A DNA stretch of 35,994 bases. Source: a virus. Below the pieces are notes generated by a model. It was given only the letters and a program-made list of their open reading frames with translations, was not told the DNA's origin and ran no database searches. The position numbers were made by a program, and so were the translations under genes. Location of the stretch: IMG/VR virus record IMGVR_UViG_3300031933_000191, positions 1-35,994 of that record, one strand, 5' to 3'. This document shows, piece by piece, positions 15,696 through 23,872 of this stretch; position 1 is the first letter of the stretch, and the number at the start of each line of letters is the position of its first letter.

Positions 15696-16436
15696 CTAGT
15701 TAGCGGCTGGCTGTTCTGGCTCCGCTGATTTAAACATTTTTTGCAATTCTTTTAGCAGGGTTTTAACGCCTGCTTTGTCGTTAATTGATTGGGCCATTTC
15801 GGCAAAGTAAAGTGCGCTACCTAAGTTGAGCTGTGCTTTATTTACTTTTGCAGCTATTGCGTAAAGCTTGCCGCCCACTACTTCTAGCCCTGCCCAGTCT
15901 TGGTTTTTAACCACAAAAATTAAGCGGCGCAGGATAAAGCCAATGTCGTACAGGTCTTGCTGCTGCGATTCGGCAAGGTAGTAATTTGCGTCGTCGTAGA
16001 GCTGGTCGATAACGAACGCCGCCCAATGCTTGGTATTAAACGCGGTTGGCAGTGGTTGCTTTTGCTCGATCATTAATGGCAATAAGTCCATTACTGCATC
16101 CCAGCGCTTTAAATCAACTAGCCAAATAAACACCCATGCCAACACTTTGTTGTGGTGGTTTTGGCCGCTTAGGCGGTATTGGTTTATGTATGCCAGGTAG
16201 TCTTGGCGCTCTAGCGCTTCTGATTTGTATGTTGCTTTGTCGCTAATGTCGGCAAATGTTTTTAATTGAGCCAAGTCGGATTCTATAGCTGCTGCATAAA
16301 GCTGGTACTCGGTTTGCTTGTTTACGGTTGCTGGCGCGTTGGCTTGAGTGGCGTTAGCCGCTGCCGTTGGCGCTTTATTTTCAGTGCTTGTTGGTACTGC
16401 TTTAGCTTTGGCTAATGATTTTTTGAAAAGGCTCAT
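15696..16436 (-). CDS. M: Terminase endonuclease subunit gpM
   Basis: A 246-residue homologue of P2 gpM, which cuts cos DNA during packaging. The N-terminal 45 residues are Ala/Thr-rich and disordered. The helical core contains LERQDYLAYINQYRLSGQNHH, then VLAWVFIWLVDLKRWDAVMDLLP, and NTKHWAAFVIDQLYDDANYY, all typical of gpM. It works with the large subunit P, encoded separately on the other strand. A strong hairpin terminator separates it from capsid gene N, so its expression probably comes from read-through or an unseen promoter. Confidence 0.84.
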   Translation of the reverse strand: MSLFKKSLAKAKAVPTSTENKAPTAAANATQANAPATVNKQTEYQLYAAAIESDLAQLKTFADISDKATYKSEALERQDYLAYINQYRLSGQNHHNKVLAWVFIWLVDLKRWDAVMDLLPLMIEQKQPLPTAFNTKHWAAFVIDQLYDDANYYLAESQQQDLYDIGFILRRLIFVVKNQDWAGLEVVGGKLYAIAAKVNKAQLNLGSALYFAEMAQSINDKAGVKTLLKELQKMFKSAEPEQPAAN

Positions 16437-16454
16437 TTAAAAATACTCGCTAAT

Positions 16455-16500
16455 TGTTAAAAAAGCCGCCCCGAAACTAGGGAGAAAGAGGCGGCTTGCT
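16455..16500 (-). terminator. Terminator after the major capsid gene
   Basis: An 8-bp stem, AAGCCGCC (16463-16470) with GGCGGCTT (16490-16497), is followed on the minus strand by TTTT. It sits right after N. It would lower expression of downstream M relative to the capsid gene, fitting the high demand for capsid protein. Confidence 0.78.
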
Positions 16501-16512
16501 GCTGCTAAAAAA

Positions 16513-17550
16513 CTATTCCCAGCCGGTGCCTGCTTTATTTGGCAGTTTTACGTTGGCTGATTCGAAGTACGCTACTTTTTCGAGGTCTTCGATGTAGTAA
16601 CAGTCGTTACGCGATAGGTAGTCTTCTACGCGTTTCTTTTTTGGGTTGTCTTCTACGTGGGTGCGGGTTGATCCTGATTGCACGTAGTGACTTAGGTTGT
16701 CGAAACTTGTTACTAAAATGCCGCGCGATGGAAAGAACGGAATTTTATAACTGGCTAGGCCGCCATATGTTTTAATGATTTGCTCAAGTTCGATTTTGGT
16801 TTTTTCGCTTGGCGTGTGCGACTGCTTTGCATACAACTTGTTTTGGTCGTTTGCTAGTAGTTCGTCACCAATGATGGCAACCATGTTTACGCGCTTGTGC
16901 TCTGGGATTGCTTGCAGTGCATCGAATACGGCTTGGTCTAGGTTTTCGTAATCACCACCGGCACCAATGCGAATTTCACCAACGGTTGCGCCTTCGTTTA
17001 CTGCGCGCTCTGGTGCGTCGCGGCGAATGAGCTGCAGCCAGCCAATGTTTACGTCTTGCAGCATTGTGTTGGTTGCTAGGTTTGTTGTGTCGGCAGCTGA
17101 TGTGCCATGAAAGCCAATTTTAATAATGTCGAGTGCAATTGCTTGGCGTACGTGATTGCGATAGCGCTGATGGAAGTCGGGGAATTTTGACCACTGATCC
17201 ATTTTTGCCCATGATAAGTGAATGTCGCATTCTACCGGGTAGCAGCGGTACTCGCGTTTTGCTAGGCCTGCTACGTCGCGCGTTTGGCGTTCTTTAGTGT
17301 CGTCGCTTTCTACACCGGCACGCCCTGTTACACCGCCATCCACGCTCATCATTACCGATTGGCCTACGATGTCATCTACTAGTGCGGTGTTAATTAATTG
17401 TAGAAACTCTACTGAGTCGTACGTTGCGTCGTATAAGCGCTGCTCAGTTGTTGGCTCTACGTTGAACTGCTCGTTCATTGATGCTACGCCGTAGTTGCTG
17501 GCCATGCCTGCAAGTACTGCGATAAATAATTGTTTTGTTCTGGTTTTCAT
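16513..17550 (-). CDS. N: Major capsid protein gpN
   Basis: A 345-residue capsid precursor of the P2 gpN family (P2: 357 residues). Residues about 80-200 hold the typical stretch KREYRCYPVECDIHLSWAKM, then DQWSKFPDFHQRYRNHVRQA and ALDIIKIGFHGTSAA. The segment VNMVAIIGDELLANDQNKLY and a later GILVTSFDNLSHYVQ match the A- and P-domain regions. The N-terminal about 30 residues are probably removed by the O protease, as in P2. AGGAACG lies before the ATG. It follows the scaffold gene after 42 bp. Confidence 0.9.
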   Translation of the reverse strand: MKTRTKQLFIAVLAGMASNYGVASMNEQFNVEPTTEQRLYDATYDSVEFLQLINTALVDDIVGQSVMMSVDGGVTGRAGVESDDTKERQTRDVAGLAKREYRCYPVECDIHLSWAKMDQWSKFPDFHQRYRNHVRQAIALDIIKIGFHGTSAADTTNLATNTMLQDVNIGWLQLIRRDAPERAVNEGATVGEIRIGAGGDYENLDQAVFDALQAIPEHKRVNMVAIIGDELLANDQNKLYAKQSHTPSEKTKIELEQIIKTYGGLASYKIPFFPSRGILVTSFDNLSHYVQSGSTRTHVEDNPKKKRVEDYLSRNDCYYIEDLEKVAYFESANVKLPNKAGTGWE

Positions 17551-17592
17551 TTTCGTTCCTGCGTTTTGCTAAGTTAAGTTAGGGTGCGGCAA

Positions 17593-18474
17593 TTACAAGC
17601 AGTTGCTGTATTTGCCTTCGTCGCCTTCGTGTTCTTCGTCGGCGTTGGTTGTGTCACCCGCAGGTGTTTTTAATGCTTTGGTAAACTTTTCGTTAAGTTC
17701 GTCAAGCGCTACTTTTGTGCTTGATAGCTCTTCTTTAAGCTTTGTTAGCTCGGCTGACTCTTCGGCTGGCGGGGCTGTTTCTTCTTCGCCTTCCACTTTA
17801 GTGGTTAAAAACGCATCAAGCTTTGCGGTTAGTCCGTCTAGCTTTTGGCCAAATTGCTCAAGCGGCGTGCCGAGTGCATCTTTTAATGCATTGGCTAATT
17901 GTGTTTCGTTCATGTCGGGATCTTCCTTAGTGAATAGTCGTTTGAAAAAGGGTTTTTTAGGTGTGTCGATAGGCTCACATGACCCTAAGTCAACGGTTAA
18001 TAAAGAGACTTCCGTGTCGTCTGCTTTGCTCTTACTACTGAAATGAATGCGGTCGGTGTAGCAGCTTGCTGGGTAGTCGGTAACAGCTAGGCCGGTTAGG
18101 TAGGTTTTGCCAGTGCCCATGAAGTCGCGGCTAATTTCGATGCTAAAATATACGGCTTGGTCGGCTTTGTTTAATGCTACAAACCCTTGGTTTGGTGCGA
18201 GCACGGCGTATAGGCACACTACGCCTTCTTCGTTTTCGTATGCTTCTACGCTTACTACGTCGCCTAGCATTCCTGGTATGTCTACGTTGTGTAGGTTTTT
18301 AGCGGCCCAGCCTGACCAGTTAAATTCGTGATCGAGGTTTATGCGTGCGCCATATTTGCGGGGGTTGTAGGTTTCTACTATGTCGGCTACGTCTTGCTCG
18401 GTTATTTCGCGGCCGTCGACAGTCATGCCAACAGCGGCAATTGATAATGGTTTTGTGCGTAGTTGACCTGACAT
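17593..18474 (-). CDS. O: Scaffold and prohead protease gpO
   Basis: A 293-residue bifunctional protein: the N-terminal half is a serine protease, the C-terminal half a scaffold. Candidate catalytic residues correspond to P2 gpO Asp19/His48/Ser107 and lie at Asp20, His49 (INLDHEF) and Ser111 (VYFSIEISRDF). Residues about 190-270 form a charged coiled coil rich in Glu/Lys. It is the first gene of the leftward head operon and starts beside the divergent terminase gene. Confidence 0.88.
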   Translation of the reverse strand: MSGQLRTKPLSIAAVGMTVDGREITEQDVADIVETYNPRKYGARINLDHEFNWSGWAAKNLHNVDIPGMLGDVVSVEAYENEEGVVCLYAVLAPNQGFVALNKADQAVYFSIEISRDFMGTGKTYLTGLAVTDYPASCYTDRIHFSSKSKADDTEVSLLTVDLGSCEPIDTPKKPFFKRLFTKEDPDMNETQLANALKDALGTPLEQFGQKLDGLTAKLDAFLTTKVEGEEETAPPAEESAELTKLKEELSSTKVALDELNEKFTKALKTPAGDTTNADEEHEGDEGKYSNCL

Positions 18475-18666
18475 ATAAACAAACCTTTTAAATGTTTTTT
18501 AATTAAGCTTTATGCTTTAAAGTAACTGCAGTTTGCACCCTCCTTTTGCACCTTTCCAACTGTTTAACTTTTTGAAATTCCTATATTTAACTTTTAGGAA
18601 TGGACAGGTTTTTAACAGACAGATTACGCGCTTTATTACTAATACACTGCCGCCATGGATTAATTA
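18475..18666. promoter_or_regulatory. Divergent late promoter region (O leftward, P rightward)
   Basis: This 192-bp gap separates the two late transcription units, so both late promoters must lie here or nearby. I see a direct repeat TTTGCACC at 18532-18539 and 18545-18552 (13-bp step), which could be a binding site for the Ogr-like activator, and no convincing -35 box on either side. Late P2-type promoters lack good -35 boxes because they depend on the activator. An AAAAGG-type ribosome site precedes O. Confidence 0.5.
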
Positions 18667-20448
18667 ATGTGGCGCAATATGAAGGCTAACTACGGACCAG
18701 ACGTACGCAAAAAAGCACAGGATTTGTATGTTGTTGAGGGCTATACCTATGAAGAAATAGCCGACTTAGCAGGCATGCCCAGTGCGCGCAGTATTAGGCG
18801 TTGGTCTGAAGCTGAGAACTGGGCTGACATGTGCCCAACGTATAATGCCGAAATGGCGTTTAGTCGCCGCATTAATTTGTTAGCCGATAAAGACAATAAA
18901 ACCGATGCTGAATATAAAGAGCTAGACTTTTGCACGCGCCAGCTGTGCGCGCTTAATAAAAGCAAGCTGGCGCCTGCTCCCAAGCAACGCGCTAACAATG
19001 ACGATGCGGCCGCTGGCAATAGTGGCAGCGGCAAAAAGTCGAAGAAGAAAAAGAAAAATGATTGCTCTGGCATTACGCTTGATATGCTCAACGAGCTTAA
19101 AGATAAACTGCTTTACCCTCACCAAAAACATTGGTTTGAAAACCAAGATCACCGCACCCGCTTTATTTTAAAGCCCCGCCAAATTGGGGCTACTTTTTAC
19201 TTTGCGTTTGAAGCCTTTGTTGATGCAATTATTAATGGCCGCAATAAAATATTTATATCGGCGAGCCGCGACCAGGCGGAAGTATTTAAGGCCAATATTG
19301 TGGCGCTGGTGCGTGAGCATTTTAATGTTGAGCTAACCGGTTCACCAATGGTGCTTAATTTAGCCGGTGGTAAAACGGTTAAGCTTATTTTTAAAAGTAC
19401 TAATGCGCGTACTGCTCAGTCGGAAAGCGGCGATTTATATATAGATGAAGTTTTTTGGATTCCTAAATATAAGAGCTTGCGCGGCTTGGCGCAGGCTATG
19501 GCAACGCATAAGCATTTGCGTATTACGTATTTTAGTACGCCAAGTGTTACCAGCCATGAAGCCTACGACCACTGGAATGGTAAATGGTACCGCAAAACAA
19601 AAGCCTGTAACGACCCTGAATTTGCCATTGATGTTAGCCATAAAAACTTAAAGCATGGCTTGCTGTGTGACGATGGTATTTGGCGGCAAATGCTTACGGT
19701 GCACGATGTGGTTAAAAGTGGCTTTGACCGCATTGATATTGAAGTACTTGAAAACGAATACAGCACCGATGAGTTTAATAATTTGTTTATGTGTAAGTTT
19801 ATTGATGATGCGCACAGTGCGTTTAATCTTAAACAGCTTATGGCCTGTGTGGGCGATTCGACCAAGTGGGATGATTTTGACTTGGATGCCGAGCGCCCAT
19901 TCGCATTAAAGCCTGTTGTTATTGGCTTTGACCCTGCCCGTTTTGGCGACAAAGCAAGCGTTGCTGTATTGAGCGCCCCTATGAAGCCTGGCGAAAAGTT
20001 CCGCTTACTTGAAGCGGTTGATTTAAGCGGCAATGACTTTGAAGCCATGGCCAGCGAGATAAAACTACTCACAGAAAAATACAACGTGCAACACATTGGT
20101 GTTGATACCACGGGCATTGGTTATGGTGTGTGGGAGATGATCACTAAATTTTATCCGAACGCTGAGCCTATACATTACAACCCAATAATTAAAAACCAAC
20201 TGGTTATTAAGGCGATTAACGTAATTAAAAACCGACGCCTTGAGTTTGACCAAGACGCGGTAAACATTGCCAGTTCGTTTATTAATATTCGCCGCAAAGT
20301 GGTTGGCGACCAAATTACCTATGCTACTAACCGCACCGCTACAACTGGTCATGCCGATATTGCGTGGGCGATTATGCATGCCATGAAATTTGAACCATTG
20401 GACGGTAATGCCCACAGCCGCCAAACATCTGTAGGAATTGCAGCTTAA
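18667..20448 (+). CDS. P: Terminase large subunit (ATPase) gpP
   Basis: A 593-residue packaging motor of the P2 gpP family. An N-terminal helix-turn-helix (YTYEEIADLAGMPSARSIRR) is followed by a Lys-rich linker at about 121-131 and the ATPase domain with a Walker A variant KPRQIGAT (169-176) and Walker B LYIDEVFW (Asp260/Glu261). The nuclease domain has VIGFDPARFGDKA (Asp422) and HIGVDTTGIGYGVW. The gene has two possible starts, ATG at 18667 or ATG at 18679, and neither has a strong ribosome site. It is the first gene of the rightward late operon and overlaps portal gene Q by one base. Confidence 0.92.
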   Translation: MWRNMKANYGPDVRKKAQDLYVVEGYTYEEIADLAGMPSARSIRRWSEAENWADMCPTYNAEMAFSRRINLLADKDNKTDAEYKELDFCTRQLCALNKSKLAPAPKQRANNDDAAAGNSGSGKKSKKKKKNDCSGITLDMLNELKDKLLYPHQKHWFENQDHRTRFILKPRQIGATFYFAFEAFVDAIINGRNKIFISASRDQAEVFKANIVALVREHFNVELTGSPMVLNLAGGKTVKLIFKSTNARTAQSESGDLYIDEVFWIPKYKSLRGLAQAMATHKHLRITYFSTPSVTSHEAYDHWNGKWYRKTKACNDPEFAIDVSHKNLKHGLLCDDGIWRQMLTVHDVVKSGFDRIDIEVLENEYSTDEFNNLFMCKFIDDAHSAFNLKQLMACVGDSTKWDDFDLDAERPFALKPVVIGFDPARFGDKASVAVLSAPMKPGEKFRLLEAVDLSGNDFEAMASEIKLLTEKYNVQHIGVDTTGIGYGVWEMITKFYPNAEPIHYNPIIKNQLVIKAINVIKNRRLEFDQDAVNIASSFINIRRKVVGDQITYATNRTATTGHADIAWAIMHAMKFEPLDGNAHSRQTSVGIAA

Positions 20449-21512
20449 TGAAACCACGATTAAAAGTAAGCAACGGCCATGCGCCTAATTATAACCAACG
20501 AACTGCGGTAACTGATGCGTTTAGTTTTGGCGACCCTGAGCCGTGTTTAGATAACCGGCTAACCGATTACGTTGGTGTGTTTAGTGATAGCAACGGCGTT
20601 TATGCGCCGCCCATTAGTTTGCAGGGTTTAATTAAACTGCTGCGCGTTAATGCCCAGCACGGGCCCATTTTGTATTTTAAGCGCAACATGATTTTAAAGT
20701 GGTATAAGCCAAACCCGCTTTTAAGCCATCAAGCATTAAGTAAGTTTGGCTTTGATTTGTTGTGGAGCGGCAACGCTTATTTGCAAATTATTAAAAATTC
20801 GTTTGGGCAAATTATTAAACTGCGGCACCTGCCTGCATTGACTATGCGCTATACGAGTACGCGCGGTGTGTATGCGCAATTAAGTAACCGCAGCCATGAG
20901 CCTATTTATTTTAATGCGGGTGAAGTTATACACGTAAAAGAGTACGACCCCGCCCAAGGTATTTACGGTATACCGCAGTATTACGGGGGTATTCAGTCGG
21001 CATTATTAAATGAAGATGCCACTTTATTTAGACGCCGTTACTACAAGAACGGTGCGCACATGGGCTTTATATTTTCAATGGCTGATCCGAACCTAAGTAA
21101 TGAAGATGAGGCCGCGCTTAAAAATGCAATACGCGACAGCAAGGGTGTAGGTAATTTTAGAAGTTTATTTTTTAATTTTAGAAGCAATAAGGCCGATGCT
21201 GAAAAGTCGATAAACATTACACCGGTTGGCGATATATCAACTAAAGATGAATTTGAGCGCATTAAAAAAATTACGCTTAACGATATGCTGAGTATGCACC
21301 GTGCACAAGAAGCACTTAGCGGCCAGTCGTCTGGTGATAAAAACGGCTTTGGCGACTTAGATAAAATTACCCGTGCCTATTACAACAATGAAGTTGTGCC
21401 AATGCAGCAAGATGTATTAGGTATTAATAATTATTTACCTGCAGCGCAGCGTATTGAATTTAAAGAGCCTGAATATTCAGACCTTAACCCAACACCCAAG
21501 GAAGACGCATGA
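20448..21512 (+). CDS. Q: Portal protein gpQ
   Basis: A 354-residue portal of the PBSX/P2 gpQ family (P2: 344 residues). Diagnostic parts are YVGVFSDSNGVYAPPISLQGL, FGFDLLWSGNAYLQIIKN-like residues 100-118, EVIHVKEYDPAQGIYGIPQYY and MLSMHRAQEALSGQ near 290. It forms the dodecameric ring at one vertex through which DNA enters. It overlaps P by one base and the downstream holin by 4 bp. Confidence 0.92.
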   Translation: MKPRLKVSNGHAPNYNQRTAVTDAFSFGDPEPCLDNRLTDYVGVFSDSNGVYAPPISLQGLIKLLRVNAQHGPILYFKRNMILKWYKPNPLLSHQALSKFGFDLLWSGNAYLQIIKNSFGQIIKLRHLPALTMRYTSTRGVYAQLSNRSHEPIYFNAGEVIHVKEYDPAQGIYGIPQYYGGIQSALLNEDATLFRRRYYKNGAHMGFIFSMADPNLSNEDEAALKNAIRDSKGVGNFRSLFFNFRSNKADAEKSINITPVGDISTKDEFERIKKITLNDMLSMHRAQEALSGQSSGDKNGFGDLDKITRAYYNNEVVPMQQDVLGINNYLPAAQRIEFKEPEYSDLNPTPKEDA

Positions 21513-21835
21513 GCTGGATAGATATAGTTGAATTTATTAAACAGTGGGGGCAGTTGCTTATGTTGAGCTTTTTAGCGGCGGCTATACAAATGTATTTAAG
21601 TCGTAAGGTGTTTACGTTTTTTCATTATTTTATGAGTGTGTTAATTGCTGTTTTTGCGGCGTACTTGGCGGCTATGTTTTGCGAGTGGCGGCAATTTGAT
21701 GAAAGTTTAAAAACGGGCGTTATTGGTGTAACGGCTTATGCGGCCCCGCACATTTTGGAGGGGATCAATAAATTTATTGAAACGTTTAGCAAAGACCCAA
21801 AGGGCTTTATTAAATTAATTAGGGGCGGCAAATAA
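21509..21835 (+). CDS. Holin-like membrane protein
   Basis: A 108-residue protein with a short N-terminal amphipathic part and two or three predicted membrane segments: LLMLSFLAAAIQMYL (about 17-31), YFMSVLIAVFAAYLAAMF (about 41-58), and a weaker one around TGVIGVTAYAAPHIL. It ends in a basic tail. Size, topology and position just after the portal match class I-III phage holins (LydA-like). It would form holes or depolarise the inner membrane at the end of the lytic cycle. Overlaps of 4 bp with Q and 1 bp with the next gene point to coupled translation. Confidence 0.66.
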   Translation: MSWIDIVEFIKQWGQLLMLSFLAAAIQMYLSRKVFTFFHYFMSVLIAVFAAYLAAMFCEWRQFDESLKTGVIGVTAYAAPHILEGINKFIETFSKDPKGFIKLIRGGK

Positions 21836-22293
21836 TGGGATGGCTTAAAACACTGGTTTCATTCATCACAAACCCAATAGCCGACTTAACCGGCGGCTAT
21901 GTTGAGCGCAAACGCATAGCGGCAGAAATGGCCGCCGATGTAGCGCGCGCTGAAAACAATTTTAAAATTGCGCAGTTTGAAGCTAAAGCAAGGCGCTGTA
22001 TGCAAGCCGAGCAAAACGATGCAGATTATGACTTTCTTGTTTTAAAGAACCGCGATAAAACCATCATGGATGAAGTGATTATTTTATTCTTTTTAGGTTT
22101 GTTTGTGTGCCACTTCATACCAGCAATGCAGCCTTATATGCAAAAAGGCTGGCAAGCCATGGGTTATGAAGGTGCGCCCTGGTACTTTGAATTTGTGATA
22201 GTGGGTATTGCCGTTTCAACCCTTGGATTAATGCGATTGTTTAGAGCATTTTGGGGAAGTAAAGGCGGCAATAAAAAAAGTGCTAGTGACTAG
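21835..22293 (+). CDS. Three-TM holin family (GTA-type) protein
   Basis: A 152-residue membrane protein. A cytoplasmic helical region (VERKRIAAEMAADVARAENN, about 23-42) precedes two clear membrane segments, VIILFFLGLFVCHFIPAM and FEFVIVGIAVSTLGLMRLF. This arrangement resembles the 'holin of 3TMs, for gene-transfer release' family. It may act as second holin, antiholin or spanin-like partner of the preceding gene. Its stop lies inside a bidirectional terminator hairpin shared with the convergent gene. Confidence 0.62.
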   Translation: MGWLKTLVSFITNPIADLTGGYVERKRIAAEMAADVARAENNFKIAQFEAKARRCMQAEQNDADYDFLVLKNRDKTIMDEVIILFFLGLFVCHFIPAMQPYMQKGWQAMGYEGAPWYFEFVIVGIAVSTLGLMRLFRAFWGSKGGNKKSASD

Positions 22294-22304
22294 CTAGCGC
22301 TTTT
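22276..22304. terminator. Bidirectional terminator between convergent genes
   Basis: The arms AAAAGTGCTAG (22276-22286) and CTAGCGCTTTT (22294-22304) pair with one G-T wobble around a 7-base loop. A-rich and T-rich arms at both ends would terminate the rightward late operon and the leftward small gene. Confidence 0.68.
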
Positions 22305-22539
22305 GCCAATCTATTTCTTTTATTTTCTCGACCACTTCTGCTTTAGCATTTAGCTGATTAAGTGCGCGTGAAAAGTTAGGCGCAGGAACTCCGTTTAATA
22401 GCGCCGCTGACTTTTTATCAATGCCGCGAACTAGGTGATCGCTGAGCGCAGTTTTAATATCTTCACTGCTAATTTTACACAGCGATAAAAGCAAGTTTAA
22501 TCGCTCTGGTGTTTGCGTGCCTTTAAATAAATAGACCAT
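22294..22539 (-). CDS. PapB/FocB-like helix-turn-helix DNA-binding protein
   Basis: An 81-residue, all-helical protein. ERLNLLLSLCKISSEDIKTA is followed by LSDHLVRGIDKKSAALLNG and VPAPNFSRALNQLNAKAEVV. This resembles the PapB/FocB fold of adhesin-operon regulators, in which the last two helices bind DNA. It lies alone, facing the late operon, beyond the holin genes. No strong ribosome site precedes the ATG at 22539. A regulatory role near the cos and activator region is inferred. It could be a lysogeny-expressed accessory gene because it is oriented against the late genes. Confidence 0.5.
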   Translation of the reverse strand: MVYLFKGTQTPERLNLLLSLCKISSEDIKTALSDHLVRGIDKKSAALLNGVPAPNFSRALNQLNAKAEVVEKIKEIDWQKR

Positions 22540-22819
22540 AAATAGTTATCGGTTAAGTGATAATAATTTAATAATATTTCAATATTAAATAAATAGCCAC
22601 CCATTTGATCTTTTCATTGTCACTTTGTGTCTAACATTGTCACTTTTTTGTCATTGCGATCCTTTTAAACTTTCTTTTAGATCCTTTTATTATAAGGCTT
22701 AGCCAAAAAGTGCTTGTCACTGAGGCTGTCAATTTGACGCATTTTTTGCACGAAAGCGGAAGGCGAGGAGGAGTGAATTTTTTAGCTCTTAGATTCTCAG
22801 CCAGTAGTTAAATGGTTGT
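22540..22819. other. Non-coding region with direct repeats and candidate cos
   Basis: I see no gene in this stretch. It holds a 12-bp direct repeat CATTGTCACTTT at 22615-22626 and 22635-22646, repeated GATCCTTTT words at about 22658 and 22680, and a purine-rich block at 22751-22775. The region lies just beyond the portal and lysis genes, where P2-type phages keep cos. Repeated words could be packaging or regulator sites. Confidence 0.4.
22762..22768. other. Candidate cos cohesive-end site
   Basis: GGCGAGG within a purine-rich block matches the first seven bases of the 19-base P2 cohesive end as I recall it (GGCGAGGCGGGGAAAGCAC). The position downstream of portal Q and before the activator gene agrees with P2-type maps. 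The match is short, so this is a weak call. Confidence 0.3.
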
Positions 22820-22853
22820 TTGTCATACAGTGCGCCACTGTATATAATCACAG
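22820..22853 (+). promoter_or_regulatory. SOS-type promoter: sigma70 promoter overlapping a perfect LexA box
   Basis: TTGTCA (22820-22825) and TATAAT (22843-22848) are separated by 17 bp, a near-consensus sigma70 promoter for the activator gene at 22882. The -10 lies inside CTGTATATAATCACAG (22838-22853), a perfect CTGT-N8-ACAG LexA box. A further half-site upstream makes a second dyad, TACAGTG-CGC-CACTGTA (22827-22843). LexA bound here would block RNA polymerase, so the gene should be switched on by DNA damage. Confidence 0.82.
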
Positions 22854-22881
22854 TGTATTTTATTAACGATTGGTGGTTATT

Positions 22882-23127
22882 ATGGCGCGGGTTACTTGTC
22901 CAAATTGCGAAGCTAAAGCAACAGTTACATCACGCGAAAAACAAAGCGCCCATGTGGTTAATTTATATTGCTCGTGTACTAATACCCGTGAGTGCGGCGC
23001 GACGTTTCGTGTTACCCAATCGTTTGATCACTTCTTAAATCCTCCTGTAAAAAGCACGCAACAATTAGCCGCATCGCTTATTAAAAATCTATCTCGTGAA
23101 CAGCAATTAGAATTGGTTGGCTTGTAA
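22882..23127 (+). CDS. ogr: Ogr/Delta-type zinc-finger late transcription activator
   Basis: An 81-residue activator of late promoters. The zinc-finger pattern is VTCPNCEAKATVTSRE, then VNLYCSCTNTRECGATF, with two Cys pairs spaced as in P2 Ogr (72 residues) and P4 Delta. The C-terminal helix LSREQQLELVGL may contact RNA polymerase. I chose ATG 22882 over the TTG at 22870 because GGTGG lies at suitable spacing and the zinc-finger family begins there. The gene has its own LexA-overlapped promoter and a strong terminator downstream, so it is an independent SOS-controlled unit. Confidence 0.88.
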   Translation: MARVTCPNCEAKATVTSREKQSAHVVNLYCSCTNTRECGATFRVTQSFDHFLNPPVKSTQQLAASLIKNLSREQQLELVGL

Positions 23128-23140
23128 AATACATAGCCAT

Positions 23141-23170
23141 AAAAAAGGCCGCTAATTTAGCGGCCTTTTT
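23141..23170. terminator. Bidirectional terminator between ogr and the methylase
   Basis: A near-perfect palindrome, AAAAAGGCCGCTAA and TTAGCGGCCTTTTT, flanks a one-base centre. It ends the ogr transcript and the early minus-strand operon that reaches the methylase stop. Confidence 0.85.
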
Positions 23171-23853
23171 CATTCAACTGATAATAGTGCGGCAAGTATT
23201 GTTTGGCGTTCTGCTGGCGGTAACGCTTTATAGTTTTTCGCCCAGCGCTGGGCTTTTCGCTTTATACGTTGACGATCAGTAAAATTATCGCCCGCAAAGG
23301 TATGGTAATGTACGTCACTTGGCTGGTAGTTTAGCCATATGGTTTCAGTACGAACTCCACCACGTGTCATGGCCTGAAAATCTTTGCGCCACCAATCTTT
23401 TAGCATTTCGTTATAAAGTGGGTTGGCGTAACCAGATATTATAATTTTAACTTCATCAGGGTTTTGCTTTTTTGCAGCTGTTAGCAAACGCTGGTGATCG
23501 GCTTCTGTCATTTCGTATTCATAACGGGCATTGCTGGTACGTGTTTCTGGCATGTATGGCGGATCAAGATAAAGCTGGGTTTTGCAAAATGGTTTAAAAC
23601 TCTCTAAGTACTCGATGGCACACCCGCATATTTTATTTTCTGGTACCACATAGTTAAACTTGTCTAGCATGGTTTGTGACTTATCAATTACCACGTTGTT
23701 TTTAGCCAGCGCTTTATTTTTAAATACTACGCCAGTGCCTAAGAATAGCTCGCCGTAAAATTCATGCGGTGCCATTACGTTTATAATTGCTTGGTAAACA
23801 CCACTTCCACCTTTAGCGCCTAAGTAACTTTTGTGTTGTGATTGGTTTTTCAT
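23170..23853 (-). CDS. DNA N6-adenine methyltransferase, Dam/D12 class
   Basis: A 227-residue adenine methyltransferase. SAM-binding motif region SYLGAKGGSGVYQAII (9-24) precedes GELFLGTGVVF (35-44), and the catalytic DPPY is at 97-100. The downstream region is short and has a basic tail. This is the D12 class, as in Dam; related genes are common in P2-like phages and are thought to protect phage DNA from restriction. It is the last gene of the early operon. Its upstream region carries dyad repeats, and a 19-bp word of that region also occurs inside the coding sequence (23638-23656), which suggests autoregulation. Confidence 0.86.
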   Translation of the reverse strand: MKNQSQHKSYLGAKGGSGVYQAIINVMAPHEFYGELFLGTGVVFKNKALAKNNVVIDKSQTMLDKFNYVVPENKICGCAIEYLESFKPFCKTQLYLDPPYMPETRTSNARYEYEMTEADHQRLLTAAKKQNPDEVKIIISGYANPLYNEMLKDWWRKDFQAMTRGGVRTETIWLNYQPSDVHYHTFAGDNFTDRQRIKRKAQRWAKNYKALPPAERQTILAALLSVE

Positions 23854-23872
23854 GTGTATTCCTTAGCATCTG

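Noticed and set aside
19563-20117. Minus-strand open frame (184 codons)
   Set aside because: Lies entirely inside the terminase large-subunit gene, which has all its catalytic motifs in the other strand; no domain in the shadow frame.
22261-22275. GGCGGCAA word considered as part of a DGR template repeat
   Set aside because: Only eight bases match the variable-repeat region and the flanks are coding end plus terminator; no adenine-rich near-copy follows. A similar short match near 11083 inside the tape measure was rejected for the same reason.
21835-22293. Gene-transfer-agent origin suggested by the 3TM holin
   Set aside because: The full set of P2-type head, tail, Rep, integrase and repressor genes indicates an ordinary temperate phage.
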